DNA of 64,000 bases from Cupriavidus basilensis. GTDB lineage: Bacteria; Pseudomonadota; Gammaproteobacteria; Burkholderiales; Burkholderiaceae. A program made the position numbers and the translations under genes. The notes under the pieces were generated by a model. That model made no database searches. It was not told the origin of the DNA and saw only the letters and a program-made list of their open reading frames with translations. Location of the stretch: positions 1,798,001 to 1,862,000 of the forward strand of contig NZ_CP062804.1 in assembly GCF_008801925.2 (NCBI RefSeq), given 5' to 3'. This document shows, one piece after another, positions 53,146 to 62,506 of the stretch (the stretch's first letter is position 1; each line of letters starts with the position of its first letter).

Positions 53146-53772
53146 CTACTTGCCCGCCTTCACCGTGCTATAGCTCGCCATCAGGTTGCGATAGTCGGGA
53201 ATGTGATTGGCGAACAGCGTGCCCAGCCCTTCGATATCGTTGCGCCAGTCGCGGTGCAGTTCGCAGGCCACGCCGAACCAGCTCAGCATCTGCGCCCCGG
53301 CTTGCTCCATGCGGGCCCATGCGGCGTTGCGGGTGATCTCGTTGAAGGTGCCCGATGCATCCGTGACGACGAATACGTCGTAGCCTTCGGCCATCGCCGA
53401 CAATGCCGGGAAAGCCACGCAGACCTCAGTCACCACGCCAGCGATGATCAACTGCTTGCGCCCGGTGGCCTTGACCGCCTTGGTGAAATCCTCGTTGTCC
53501 CAGGCATTGATCTGGCCAGGGCGCGCGATGTATGGCGCATCGGGAAAGGTCTGCTTGAGCTCCTGCACCAGCGGCCCGTTCGGGCCATCTTCGAAGCTGG
53601 TGGTGAGGATGGTAGGCAGGTTGAAATACTTGGCCAGATCCGCCAGCGCGAGCACATTGTTCTTGAACTTGTCGGGCTCGATATCACGGACCAGCGATAG
53701 CAGGCCGGCCTGGTGATCGACCAGGAGGACGGCGGCCTGGCTCTTGTCCAGGCGCTTGTAGGGGGTTGCCAT
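53146..53772 (-). CDS. YcaC-type isochorismatase-family hydrolase
   Basis: The 208-residue cysteine hydrolase has the Asp of the triad in AAVLLVDHQAGLLSLV, the conserved block IARPGQINAWDNEDFTKAV and the Cys in LIIAGVVTEVCVAFPALSAM. It is close to E. coli YcaC and to enzymes of unknown amide or nicotinamidase-like substrate. It is followed downstream by the PadR gene (171-bp gap) and preceded by the pirin gene on the same strand. Confidence 0.9.
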   Translation of the reverse strand: MATPYKRLDKSQAAVLLVDHQAGLLSLVRDIEPDKFKNNVLALADLAKYFNLPTILTTSFEDGPNGPLVQELKQTFPDAPYIARPGQINAWDNEDFTKAVKATGRKQLIIAGVVTEVCVAFPALSAMAEGYDVFVVTDASGTFNEITRNAAWARMEQAGAQMLSWFGVACELHRDWRNDIEGLGTLFANHIPDYRNLMASYSTVKAGK

Positions 53773-53837
53773 GAGAATCTCCTTTCATTGATTCACGATT
53801 TGCGATTGACGTCGAATGGGTTAGCGTCCGACGCTGA

Positions 53838-54719
53838 CTACGCCGCTTCGATCTGCCCGAAGCGGCCGCTGCGAAAATCCTGCAGCGCTTGCTTGATCTC
53901 TTCCTCGGTGTTCATCACAAACGGCCCGTAGGTCGCCACCGGCTCGTCGATGGCCTCGCCATGCAGCACCAGCACCAGCGCGTCGCTTGTGGCCGCCAGC
54001 GCGAATCCGGCGCCCGCGCGATCGAGCAGCACCATCTGCCCGGCTTGGGCGGCCTCGCTGCCGTTGACCAGCACGTTGCCGCGCAGCACCACCAGCGCCA
54101 CGGTGCGCCCCTCGGGCGCAGGCAGGTCCACGTCCGCGCCGTGGCGCAGTTGCACGTCCCATACATCCATCGGCGTGAAGGTGCGTGCCGGCCCGCGTGC
54201 GCTTTCGCCTGCGCCCCAATACTCACCCGCAATCACGCGCACCTGGCCGGCGCCGCCGGGCAACGGCACCGACGGGATCTGCGCCGACACGATGGTCTGG
54301 TAGCCGGGCGCGGCCATCTTGTCGCTGGCGCGCAGGTTCACCCACAACTGCACCATTTCCAGCGTGCCGCCGGTGCGGGTGAAGGCCTCCGAGTGGAACT
54401 CCTCATGCAGGATGCCGGACGCTGCCGTCATCCATTGCACGTCGCCGGGGCCGATGCGCCCGCCCTGCCCCGTGGAATCGCGATGCTCAAGCTCGCCCTG
54501 GTAGACGATGGTCACCGTCTCGAAGCCGCGGTGCGGATGCTCGCCCACGCCGCGCCGCCGGGCGGCAGGCGAGAACTCAGCCGGGCCCGCATGGTCGAGC
54601 ATCAGGAAGGGGCTCAGGTGACTGCCAAGGCTTTGCTGCGAGAACAGCGTGCGCACGGGAAAGCCGTCGCCCACCCAATGGGCATGCGGGGCACGGTAGG
54701 TGCCGGTGATCTTCTTCAT
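53838..54719 (-). CDS. pirin-family protein (YhhW/quercetinase-like)
   Basis: The 293-residue bicupin has the pirin metal ligands: two His in GEHPHRGFETVT, and His and Glu in GILHEEFHSE. The C-terminal cupin holds GRTVALVVLRGNVLVNG. Pirins of bacteria can be quercetin dioxygenases or redox-sensing regulators. The ATG at 54719 follows AGGAG. It is divergent from a LysR gene whose promoter has a strong dyad, so the two are probably linked. Confidence 0.93.
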   Translation of the reverse strand: MKKITGTYRAPHAHWVGDGFPVRTLFSQQSLGSHLSPFLMLDHAGPAEFSPAARRRGVGEHPHRGFETVTIVYQGELEHRDSTGQGGRIGPGDVQWMTAASGILHEEFHSEAFTRTGGTLEMVQLWVNLRASDKMAAPGYQTIVSAQIPSVPLPGGAGQVRVIAGEYWGAGESARGPARTFTPMDVWDVQLRHGADVDLPAPEGRTVALVVLRGNVLVNGSEAAQAGQMVLLDRAGAGFALAATSDALVLVLHGEAIDEPVATYGPFVMNTEEEIKQALQDFRSGRFGQIEAA

Positions 54720-54817
54720 GGGAACTCCTGGACGGTGGCGGGCTGGCTTTGCCCCTGACGAAGACAAGCTTAGGCCTGCGGCTGGAACGCCGGTAGCCGC
54801 CGTGCGTTATCCTCAGT

Positions 54818-54833
54818 GTCCTATTGATAGGAC
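54818..54833. promoter_or_regulatory. 16-bp dyad in the pirin-LysR intergenic region
   Basis: GTCCTAT-TG-ATAGGAC is a perfect inverted repeat with 7-bp arms, 10 bp before the LysR start codon and about 100 bp before the pirin start. Likely operator of the LysR protein, acting on both genes. Confidence 0.65.
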
Positions 54834-54842
54834 GATGACCCG

Positions 54843-55751
54843 ATGCATCCCGACCTCAACGACCTTTTCTACTTTGCCCAGGTGGTGGACCATCAGGGCT
54901 TTGCGCCGGCAAGCCGTGCGTTGGGCATCCCTAAGTCCAAGCTGAGCCGCCGCGTGGGCGAACTCGAAGAACGCCTGGGCACGCGCCTTATCCAGCGCTC
55001 GACGCGGCATTTCTCCGTGACCGAGATCGGGCAGAGCTACTACACGCACTGCAAGGCCATGCTGGTGGAGGCCGATGCCGCGCAGCAGGCCATCGACCTG
55101 ACGCACTCGGAGCCCCAGGGCATCGTGCGGGTGACCTGCCCGGTGGCGCTGCTGCACGCGCGGATCGGCGCCATGATCGCGGAATTCATGGCGGCCTACC
55201 CGAAGGTCGTCGTGCATCTCGAGGCGACCAACCGCCGTGTGGATGTGATTGCCGAGCGCATCGACGTGGCGATCCGGGTGCGGGTGCCGCCTTTGAGCGA
55301 CAGTGACCTGGTGATGCGCACGCTGGCCACCCGCGCGTGGTGCCTGCTGGCCAGCCCCGCGCTGCTGGCGGGCCGTACCATGCCCGCCGTGCCGGCCGAC
55401 GTGGCCGAGCTGCCCACGCTAGACTGGGGCCCGCCGCAACCCACGCATAGCTGGCGGCTGCAGGGGCCGGAGGGCGCCAGCGTGGAAATCCGGCATAGCC
55501 CGAGGCTGGTCACCGACGACATGCTGGCCCTGCGCCTGGCCGCGCTGGCCGGGGTGGGCGCGGTGGCGCTGCCGAGCATGGTGGTGGAGGACGAGTTGAA
55601 ACAAGGCCAGCTGGTCATGCTGGTGCCGGAGTGGCGGCCAAAGGGCGGCGTCATTCACGCCGTATATCCTTCGCGCCGGGGCTTGCTGCCTGCGGTGCGC
55701 GCCCTGATCGACTTTCTTGCCCTGCGCTTCGAGGCGCTAGTGGAAGCGTAA
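54843..55751 (+). CDS. LysR-family regulator divergent from the pirin gene
   Basis: The 302-residue protein has the LysR helix-turn-helix (LNDLFYFAQVVDHQGFAPASRALGIPKSKLSRRVGELEERLGTRLIQRSTRHFSVTEIG) of the AaeR/DsdC-like CrgA subgroup and an effector domain. LysR genes divergent from pirin genes are common in Burkholderiaceae, and the product probably activates the pirin gene. The ATG at 54843 lies just after the dyad, so its own leader is very short. Confidence 0.92.
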   Translation: MHPDLNDLFYFAQVVDHQGFAPASRALGIPKSKLSRRVGELEERLGTRLIQRSTRHFSVTEIGQSYYTHCKAMLVEADAAQQAIDLTHSEPQGIVRVTCPVALLHARIGAMIAEFMAAYPKVVVHLEATNRRVDVIAERIDVAIRVRVPPLSDSDLVMRTLATRAWCLLASPALLAGRTMPAVPADVAELPTLDWGPPQPTHSWRLQGPEGASVEIRHSPRLVTDDMLALRLAALAGVGAVALPSMVVEDELKQGQLVMLVPEWRPKGGVIHAVYPSRRGLLPAVRALIDFLALRFEALVEA

Positions 55752-55973
55752 GCAAAGCGCTGGCGAGCAAGCCGGCACATCGCGAGCCACGCCGCCCAGC
55801 CACCTTTTGCAGCACAACCGCGGGCCAAAATCGAAAACATTCAATTGCCCTGCCCACAGTCATGATGGAACATGAAAAGCGCCCGGTTGCATGGTGCAGC
55901 CGGCGCCATTGCATGAGGTACCGCCGATCACCGCCGGTGGATTGCTTGGCATGGCCTCTTCCTCACCCTAGCC

Positions 55974-58298
55974 ATGCCCCTTTCGCCACTCCTCGCGCGT
56001 ATTCGCTGGCTGCCGGCCCTGTTGGCGGCGCTGGCCGCATTTGCCGCGCCAGGGCCCGCACTGGCGCAACCGGCTCAACCTGTCCCACCGACACAACCGA
56101 TCCCATCGGATCAACCAGATCAACCGGATCGACCCGCGCAGCCAATAGCAAACGCTCCAGCACCACTATCCCTGGGGCGGCCACGCATCTGCGTGGTGCT
56201 CTCTGGCGGCGGTGCGCGTGGTGCTGCCCATATCGGCGTGCTCAAGGTGCTGGAGGCGCTGCGCGTGCCGGTGGATTGCATCGCCGGCACCAGCATGGGC
56301 TCGCTGGTGGGCGCCGCGTACGCCACCGGCATGGCACCGGAGGAGATGGCGCAACTGGTCGGCGGCCTGTCGACCGAGAAGCTGTTCAAGGAGCGTCCGC
56401 CCCGGCAGGATCTGGCGATTCGCCGCAAGCTCGATGACCATACCAACCTGTTCACCCCGGAAATCGGCGTCAGCGGGAATGGCCTGCTGCTGCCAAAGGG
56501 CATCGTGTCGGGCGTACAGCTCGAAACCGTGCTGCGTACGCTGGCGCGCGCGCCGGGCTATCGGGATTTCGACTCCCTGCCCATTCCCTTTCGCGCGGTA
56601 GCCACCGATCTGGTGAACGGTACCGCCGTGGTCTTCAAGCGGGGCGAACTGGCCAACGTCATGCGGGCCAGCATGTCGGTTCCCGGTGCGGTGGCCCCCA
56701 CCGAATATGAAGGCCGGCTGCTGGTGGACGGCGGCCTGACCGATAACCTGCCGGTCGACGTGGCGCGCGCCATGGGCGCCGACATCGTGATCGCGGTGAA
56801 TCTTGGCACCACGCTGATGAAACGCGAAGACCTCACCTCGGTGATCGGCGTGACCAGCCAGATGCTGAATATCTTGAGCGAGCAGAACGTGCGCGCCTCG
56901 CTATCCCAGCTCAGGCCGCAAGACATCCTGATCCTGCCCGAGCTTGGCGATTTTTCCGCCGGCGACTTCGACCACCTTCCGGCCACCATCCCCATCGGCG
57001 AGGCGGCAGCGCGCAAGGTGGCGGGCCGGCTGTCGGCGCTTGCCTTGCCGCCGCAGGCCTACGCCGCGCTGCGCGAGCGCCAGCGTGCAGTGCCGGCGCC
57101 GGACGAGCGCCCCGTCGACGAGATCCGTTTCGCGCCGATGCAGCGCGTGAACCCGGCCTTTGCGGCCGCGACCATGCAGACCAAGCCCGGCGAGCCAATC
57201 CATCAGGACCAGCTCGACCAGGACATGCGCCGGCTGTTCGGCACCGGCGACTTCGAGCACGTCAACTACCGTTTTCTCGAGGAGCCGGGCAAGCGCGTGC
57301 TCTCGGTCGATGCCATCGAAAAATCCTACGGCCCCAACTACCTGCGCTTCGGACTGGGGCTGAGCACGGATTTTCGCGGGGATGCCTTTTTCAACCTGAA
57401 CGCCAGCTACCGCCGCACGTGGATCAATTCGCTCGGCGCCGAGTGGCGCACCGATGCGCAGGTCGGCCAGACCAGCCGGCTTGTCAGCGAGTTCTACCAG
57501 CCGCTGGACGTGAGCCAGTATTTCTTCATCGCCCCGCGCGTGGAACTGGAGCGGCGTCCCGTCAATATCTTCCAGGGCAGCACGCGCATCGCCACCTACG
57601 ACCTGAGGCGGGTCGATATGGCCCTGGACGTGGGCAGCCAGTTCACCAAATACGGCGAGGCGCGCCTGGGCGTGCTCAACGGGCAGGAGAACGCCACGCT
57701 GAGTACCGGCCCGGCAGTGCTCTCGCCCGGGCCGGGCAAGATCGGGCGCGGTGCGATCACCGCCAGGCTACTGTTCGACCAGCTCGATAGCGTGAACTTC
57801 CCGCGTTCCGGCTATAGCGGCAGTGCAAGCGTCTACGGCTCGCAGCGCGGGCTCGGCGCGGACCAGGCTTATGTGAAAGCCGAAGCTGACGGCATGTATG
57901 CCTGGTCGCAAGGCCGGCATACGGTAAGCCTCGGCTTCAAGGCCGGCACCAATATCGGCGGCGACCCGCTGCCGCGCTACGACCTGTTCCAGTGGGGTGG
58001 CTTTCTGCAGCAATCGGGCTACAGCACCGGCCAGTTGCTGGGTGGCAACCTGCAGTTCGCGCGCATGGTTTACTACAACAAGCTGGTGCAGCAGCGGCTG
58101 CTGGAAGGCGTCTACGCCGGCTTCTCGCTGGAGGCCGGACGCATAGGCGCGCCGCTGGTGCCGGGCGGCCCGACGGGCCTGCTCAAGTCCGGCTCGTTGT
58201 TCCTTGCGCTGGACAGCCCGCTTGGCCCCTTCTACCTGGCTTATGGCCGGGCGGCGGGCGGCAGCTACAGCTTCTACCTGTTCCTTGGCAAGCCTTGA
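55974..58298 (+). CDS. patatin-like phospholipase autotransporter (PlpD-like, type Vd)
   Basis: The 774-residue protein has a signal peptide (1-31, ending ALA), a Pro/Asp/Gln-rich linker (32-67), a patatin domain (about 70-275), a POTRA-like segment (about 375-445) and a 16-strand-type beta-barrel to the C-terminal Phe-rich end (SFYLFLGKP). Catalysis is intact: oxyanion GGGARG (78-83), Ser107 in GTSMG, Asp252 in DGG. PlpD of Pseudomonas is a secreted lipase made this way. It stands alone, with no operon partner. Confidence 0.92.
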   Translation: MPLSPLLARIRWLPALLAALAAFAAPGPALAQPAQPVPPTQPIPSDQPDQPDRPAQPIANAPAPLSLGRPRICVVLSGGGARGAAHIGVLKVLEALRVPVDCIAGTSMGSLVGAAYATGMAPEEMAQLVGGLSTEKLFKERPPRQDLAIRRKLDDHTNLFTPEIGVSGNGLLLPKGIVSGVQLETVLRTLARAPGYRDFDSLPIPFRAVATDLVNGTAVVFKRGELANVMRASMSVPGAVAPTEYEGRLLVDGGLTDNLPVDVARAMGADIVIAVNLGTTLMKREDLTSVIGVTSQMLNILSEQNVRASLSQLRPQDILILPELGDFSAGDFDHLPATIPIGEAAARKVAGRLSALALPPQAYAALRERQRAVPAPDERPVDEIRFAPMQRVNPAFAAATMQTKPGEPIHQDQLDQDMRRLFGTGDFEHVNYRFLEEPGKRVLSVDAIEKSYGPNYLRFGLGLSTDFRGDAFFNLNASYRRTWINSLGAEWRTDAQVGQTSRLVSEFYQPLDVSQYFFIAPRVELERRPVNIFQGSTRIATYDLRRVDMALDVGSQFTKYGEARLGVLNGQENATLSTGPAVLSPGPGKIGRGAITARLLFDQLDSVNFPRSGYSGSASVYGSQRGLGADQAYVKAEADGMYAWSQGRHTVSLGFKAGTNIGGDPLPRYDLFQWGGFLQQSGYSTGQLLGGNLQFARMVYYNKLVQQRLLEGVYAGFSLEAGRIGAPLVPGGPTGLLKSGSLFLALDSPLGPFYLAYGRAAGGSYSFYLFLGKP

Positions 58299-58319
58299 AC
58301 TCCTCGTCCCGCCCCGGGG

Positions 58320-59276
58320 CTAGAACACGACCGTCGCCGTGCCCATGAAGGTCTTGGTGCTATCCAGCCGGTTCTTGCTGGCCACCGTCGGCACCCAGCG
58401 CAGGCCCAGCGAGAGCGTGCTCTTGGCGCCGATCTTGGTGTCGTAGTTGATGACGGGCCCGACCGCCCAGTCGTGCCCCCGGAACCCGTTGAGGCGGTCC
58501 GCGGTGGGCCCGCTGTCGTTGCCGATCTGCTGCGTGGTGCCGACGATCAGGCCCGCGCTGAAGGCCTTGGTGAAGTGCTTGCGCGCCATCACGTCAAGCG
58601 TGAACAGCGGCGCGTTCTGGTAGTTGGTGGCGCTATTGCGCGTGTAGAACTGCAGGCCGGCCACCGCATCGAACTGCCACCCCTGCCCGGGCAGGATCTT
58701 GGTATAGGCGACTTGCGGAATAAAGGTCCAGTTGTTCAGGCTGGTGTTGGCCAGCGACTTGGCGTTGTAGCTGCCGGTGGGCGCCCAGATATTCAGGCTC
58801 AGCGCCACATGTTCGGTCTGCGAGAAGTGATAGCCCGCGATGACTGGTGTGAAATAGAGATCGAACAGCCCGGACGCGGTGTCCTCACGGCGGCCCTGCA
58901 GGCTGCCCGCCGTGAGCGTGGCGCTTGCCTTGGTCCACAGATAGGGCAACGTGAAACTGGATGCGAAATTCCATGCGCCGGTCTTGGTGTCCCAGACCTT
59001 CATGATGGTGGCCAGCGTAAAAGCGACCTCGCCGTTGATATCGAGCGCTGTCTGCCCCGCGATCGCCCCCTGGCGGCCACCACCGACGTTGCCGTGCAGG
59101 TAGATCTCGCCCAGGTTGACCGCCAGGATCGGCTCGGGCGCGACGATGCCTGCGTTGGGGTTGACACTGGTGCCGGTGACGGGCCGGCCCAGCGCGCCTT
59201 CCGTGGCGTTGGCGGAAACCGCTCCCAGCAGCATTGGCAAGGCAATGACTATGCGCTTCGTCGTCCTGAGGGGCAT
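58320..59276 (-). CDS. MetA-pathway (PF13557) outer-membrane protein
   Basis: The 318-residue protein has a signal peptide (about 1-24, ending ANA) and alternating beta-strands ending in Phe (KTFMGTATVVF). The pattern fits the PF13557 phenol_MetA_deg family, outer-membrane channels found with aromatic catabolic genes. The ATG at 59276 follows AAAGGTGA. A LysR gene lies upstream on the same strand behind a terminator and may control it. Confidence 0.85.
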   Translation of the reverse strand: MPLRTTKRIVIALPMLLGAVSANATEGALGRPVTGTSVNPNAGIVAPEPILAVNLGEIYLHGNVGGGRQGAIAGQTALDINGEVAFTLATIMKVWDTKTGAWNFASSFTLPYLWTKASATLTAGSLQGRREDTASGLFDLYFTPVIAGYHFSQTEHVALSLNIWAPTGSYNAKSLANTSLNNWTFIPQVAYTKILPGQGWQFDAVAGLQFYTRNSATNYQNAPLFTLDVMARKHFTKAFSAGLIVGTTQQIGNDSGPTADRLNGFRGHDWAVGPVINYDTKIGAKSTLSLGLRWVPTVASKNRLDSTKTFMGTATVVF

Positions 59277-59453
59277 GGTGTATTCACCTTTTTGGTCGGG
59301 CATCCTGCGTTGGCGGGCCGTGGCCGCACATGTCGCGCCGTCATGGCGGCTGCAGCAGATTCTGCTCGGAAAATGGTTTAGTCTGAATTGAATGTTTTTC
59401 CCGCCGCCATGAAAATTCTCGTTCCACACAAGCACCGGCACGATCGATGCGCA

Positions 59454-59490
59454 CAAAAGAAAAAGCCCTCGGCCGGGGTGGTCAAGGGCT
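59454..59490 (-). terminator. intrinsic terminator downstream of the LysR gene
   Basis: On the minus strand a stem AGCCCT / AGGGCT (59490-59485 and 59469-59464) with a 15-nt loop is followed by TTTTCTTTT. It separates the LysR transcript (ending at 59617) from the PF13557 gene. Confidence 0.6.
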
Positions 59491-59556
59491 AAGTGTAAAA
59501 AGGCAGGTCGCGGGGCTGCCTCGACCCATGATCATAGTCGGCGCGGCGTTGCTCGC

Positions 59557-59586
59557 AATCACCTGTTCGGGTGATTCAGGTGATTC
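59557..59586. promoter_or_regulatory. AATCACC/GGTGATT dyad with a third half-site
   Basis: AATCACC-N6-GGTGATT (59557-59576) is a perfect inverted repeat, and a second GGTGATTC follows directly (59579-59586). It lies in the 340-bp gap between the LysR gene and the PF13557 gene. Operator or terminator stem; not assignable. Confidence 0.4.
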
Positions 59587-59616
59587 GGCTGAAACCGGGG
59601 CCAGGATCCAGGACGA

Positions 59617-60675
59617 TCAGGCCTGGCACGTTGCCCCCGCCTCCATATCGGCAACCAGCGCGCGATAGAGATCCCGCGCCAGCGTTCTCTGGCAGGCCGC
59701 GCTACGGGTTGTGGACGCCGCCACCACGCACAGATGCACTGGCGGCGGCGCAGTGAACGGCGCCGCGGGTCGCAGCATCACGAGATCTCGCTCTGCCAGG
59801 TGGCGGCGCAGGCCGATCTCCGGCAGCAAGGTCACGCCAAGCCCGGCGCTCAGCAGATCCAGCAGGACGCCCGCCGATTGCGCGCGTACCCGTGCCTCGC
59901 CGCCCGCCAGCACCGCACGGAACCAGACGCCGAGATCCGCGCAAAGCCCCGGCATGCTGTCTTCCAGCAGCCACGGCAATGCATGCACCGGCGCGGCCAT
60001 GAACCGCGCATGGTGCGAGCGCGCGCAGACCAGCATCATCCGGCAGTGCATGGCCACGCAGTCGGTCACCACCTGGAAGCCATCCGCCGCGCCAAGGGAC
60101 AAACCAAGCTGGATTGCCGAGCTGCGCAGCGCCTGGACCAGCGCGCCCTCGGTGGCCAGCGGCACCGCCATGGCGTCCATCCGCGGATGCATCCTGTTCA
60201 CATGGGCAAGAACATGGGGCGCCACCAACTCCGCCACGCCAGCGACGCCGATCCGCAACCGGCCGGCTTCGGACACCCCTTCACAGGCGGTGGCGTCGCC
60301 GACCAGCGCCGTCCAGATGCCCAGCATGCTACGGACCTTGGGGGCCATCTCCAAGGCCAGGGGTGTCGGGGACAGCACGCCATCGGGCTGGACGTAGAAC
60401 AGTGTGCCGACCCGGTCCTCCAGCGAGTGAAGCTGGTAGAGCACCGTGGCGCGGGAGACCCGCAGCCTGTCCGCCACCGAGGCGACCGATCCGGCATTGA
60501 ACAGCGTGATAAAGGTGTGCAGGATACGGGTGTTGACCCTCGGGACACGCGCCCCGCTGCTCGTATCGCGCCGCGTATCCCGCTGGGCCGGAAGTGCACC
60601 GGGCTTGCCGTCGCGCTGTTTCCTGTCGACGGGCGCTATGGACGGCGCGGCGCGTGCACGATGGACATGAAGCAT
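59617..60675 (-). CDS. LysR-family regulator with basic N-terminal extension
   Basis: The 352-residue protein has the LysR helix-turn-helix (NTRILHTFITLFNAGSVASVADRLRVSRATVLYQLHSLEDRVGTLFYV) preceded by about 48 Arg/Pro-rich residues, longer than usual. I found no ATG or GTG at the normal start position, only the ATG at 60675. The effector domain covers about 140-345. It is upstream of the PF13557 gene and is a candidate regulator of it. Confidence 0.85.
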   Translation of the reverse strand: MLHVHRARAAPSIAPVDRKQRDGKPGALPAQRDTRRDTSSGARVPRVNTRILHTFITLFNAGSVASVADRLRVSRATVLYQLHSLEDRVGTLFYVQPDGVLSPTPLALEMAPKVRSMLGIWTALVGDATACEGVSEAGRLRIGVAGVAELVAPHVLAHVNRMHPRMDAMAVPLATEGALVQALRSSAIQLGLSLGAADGFQVVTDCVAMHCRMMLVCARSHHARFMAAPVHALPWLLEDSMPGLCADLGVWFRAVLAGGEARVRAQSAGVLLDLLSAGLGVTLLPEIGLRRHLAERDLVMLRPAAPFTAPPPVHLCVVAASTTRSAACQRTLARDLYRALVADMEAGATCQA

Positions 60676-61014
60676 GGCCGGCTCCGGAACGTTGGCCCGA
60701 GGCGCCGCGCCGGCCTGTGTGCCAGCCTGCTTAAGCGCGACACTCAGGAAAGTTAGCTCTCCAGCTTCAGCGGCAAGGGCGCCGCCATGCGGTGCCGCCA
60801 GTTCTTAGTACCGAACTTTAGTGCCGCGGTTTCCAATTTCAAAAGTTTTCCGGATATGAAATATCTTGGCGCGTGATTTGAATTTTTTCGCGACTGTTGG
60901 AATTGAGATGGCGTGGATGTGGTGCACGCACCACGCGGCCCCGGCGCGAGACGATATCTGTACCCGGGCGACCGGCATTTCCCCGGCGCGGCACCATGCC
61001 CGGCCTGCCCGCCC
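60676..61014. other. 339-bp gene-free region upstream of the LysR gene
   Basis: The part nearest the LysR gene (about 60780-60900) is AT-richer than its surroundings and probably holds the LysR promoter, but I could not identify convincing -35/-10 elements. No conserved reading frame is seen on either strand. Confidence 0.4.
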
Positions 61015-62442
61015 TTAGACGCGGAAGTCCGCCGCCATATCGGCATCCGTGCGCGCTTGCAGCCGGCCCGACCTGCATGCCGCGACGAACGTATCGTAGT
61101 CCTGCTCGACCTGGTCGGCATAGCCGTTGGAGTACGCCACGATGGCCTCGGCCATCGCGTCGCTGCTGCCCAGGTAGCCGCTGATCTCCAGCGCACTGCC
61201 GCTGGCTTTAGCGTGGGCGCGTGCCAGTATCCATCCGCACAGCGCCGCATATTCGCCCAGCAACTCGGCGTCCATCAGTTCGATCTGCGGCGATAGTTTC
61301 ATGTCGCGCAGTTGCCGCAGGTAGAAGTGGCGGCCGAAGGGGCCGTCGTTCCAGCCCAGGAAGACATCGCTGGCGGCCTGCATCAGCCGCTGGCCTTCCA
61401 CCACGCGCCGGCCCTCGTGCGCCACCGGAGCCGACTTGAAGTAGCGGGCAATCACCGACTGGTTGGCCTGCTTGCTTTGCAGGAAGAGCGGTTTGCCATG
61501 GTTGTCGATCATCAGGATGATCAGGCAACGGGTGCCGACGCTGCCCACCCCCACCACCTTGAACGCCACGTCGTGGCGCGTGAAATGGCTCAGCAACTGG
61601 CGCCGGTCCGGCGCCAGCGTGTTCAGGTATGCCTTGAACGCCTTGTCCAGCGCCCGCTCTTTGTTTTCGAGCGTCATCCAGTTGTCCTCGGGCGAAAACA
61701 GCGTGTTCGCGCCGCGGATATGGAAGACGGCCGGCGGTGCATCACGAATCGTCCAGCGCTCGCCAACCTGCTCCGACAGCTTGGGCAGCAGCGCCTCGCT
61801 GGTGCGGCTGGCCGCGCGCTCCATCCCGCGCTCCAGGCGTTTGCGGACCTGTGGGGAGGCCGCGTTGGCAATCAGGCGTTCGAAGGTAATGGCGTCATAC
61901 CAGGTATCCAGGATGCCCATCTGCGAATACTCGGCCATGTGCTCCTGATAGCTGCGCACGACGCGATAGACCAGGTCGTCGGCCACGCCGCGCTTGTGGC
62001 GCAGGTGCCGCGCGGCAACCGTGAAGCTGGCGGCAAGCCGCTTCAGATCCCACTCCCACGGGCCAACGCTGGTCTCATCAAAATCGTTGAGGTCGAACAG
62101 CAGCGAGCGCTCCGGGCTGGCAAACCCGCCGAAATTGGCCAGGTGCGCATCGCCGCAGATCTGGATGGGCAGATCGGAGTTCGGCGTGCCGGCCAGGTCG
62201 TGTGCCTGCACGATGGCGCTGCCGCGATAGAAGGTAAACGGCGATTCGATCATGCGGCCGTAGCGCAGCGGCACCAGCCGCTCGACGCGCCCGGCGCTGT
62301 TGATCTCCAGCAACTCGACGGGATCCCGGTCGACATTGCCGATCGCCGCATGCGCACGGCGGGGCACATGCTTGCGAGTGACTTTGCCAGCCTCGCGGCG
62401 GGAGAGGATGTCTTCAGGGGTTTCTGCACGGGGTTTTTCCAC
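61015..62442 (-). CDS. DUF2252-family protein
   Basis: The 475-residue protein is a DUF2252 member: PVELLEINSAGRVERLVPLRYGRMIESPFTFYRG near the N-terminus, then QICGDAHLANFGGFASPERSLLFDLNDFDET. The pair GDAHLANF and DLNDFDE resembles the catalytic and metal loops of aminoglycoside-phosphotransferase-like kinases, so a kinase-like activity is possible (inference). The start is GTG at 62442, chosen because AAGGAG lies 5 nt upstream; ATGs further up lack a Shine-Dalgarno sequence and would approach the MipA gene. Confidence 0.88.
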   Translation of the reverse strand: MEKPRAETPEDILSRREAGKVTRKHVPRRAHAAIGNVDRDPVELLEINSAGRVERLVPLRYGRMIESPFTFYRGSAIVQAHDLAGTPNSDLPIQICGDAHLANFGGFASPERSLLFDLNDFDETSVGPWEWDLKRLAASFTVAARHLRHKRGVADDLVYRVVRSYQEHMAEYSQMGILDTWYDAITFERLIANAASPQVRKRLERGMERAASRTSEALLPKLSEQVGERWTIRDAPPAVFHIRGANTLFSPEDNWMTLENKERALDKAFKAYLNTLAPDRRQLLSHFTRHDVAFKVVGVGSVGTRCLIILMIDNHGKPLFLQSKQANQSVIARYFKSAPVAHEGRRVVEGQRLMQAASDVFLGWNDGPFGRHFYLRQLRDMKLSPQIELMDAELLGEYAALCGWILARAHAKASGSALEISGYLGSSDAMAEAIVAYSNGYADQVEQDYDTFVAACRSGRLQARTDADMAADFRV

Positions 62443-62506
62443 AAGCGCTCCTTGGCAACTGACTCGGTTCTCTGCTGTATTTGCTGGTACGGATTGCGAC
62501 GCTCGG

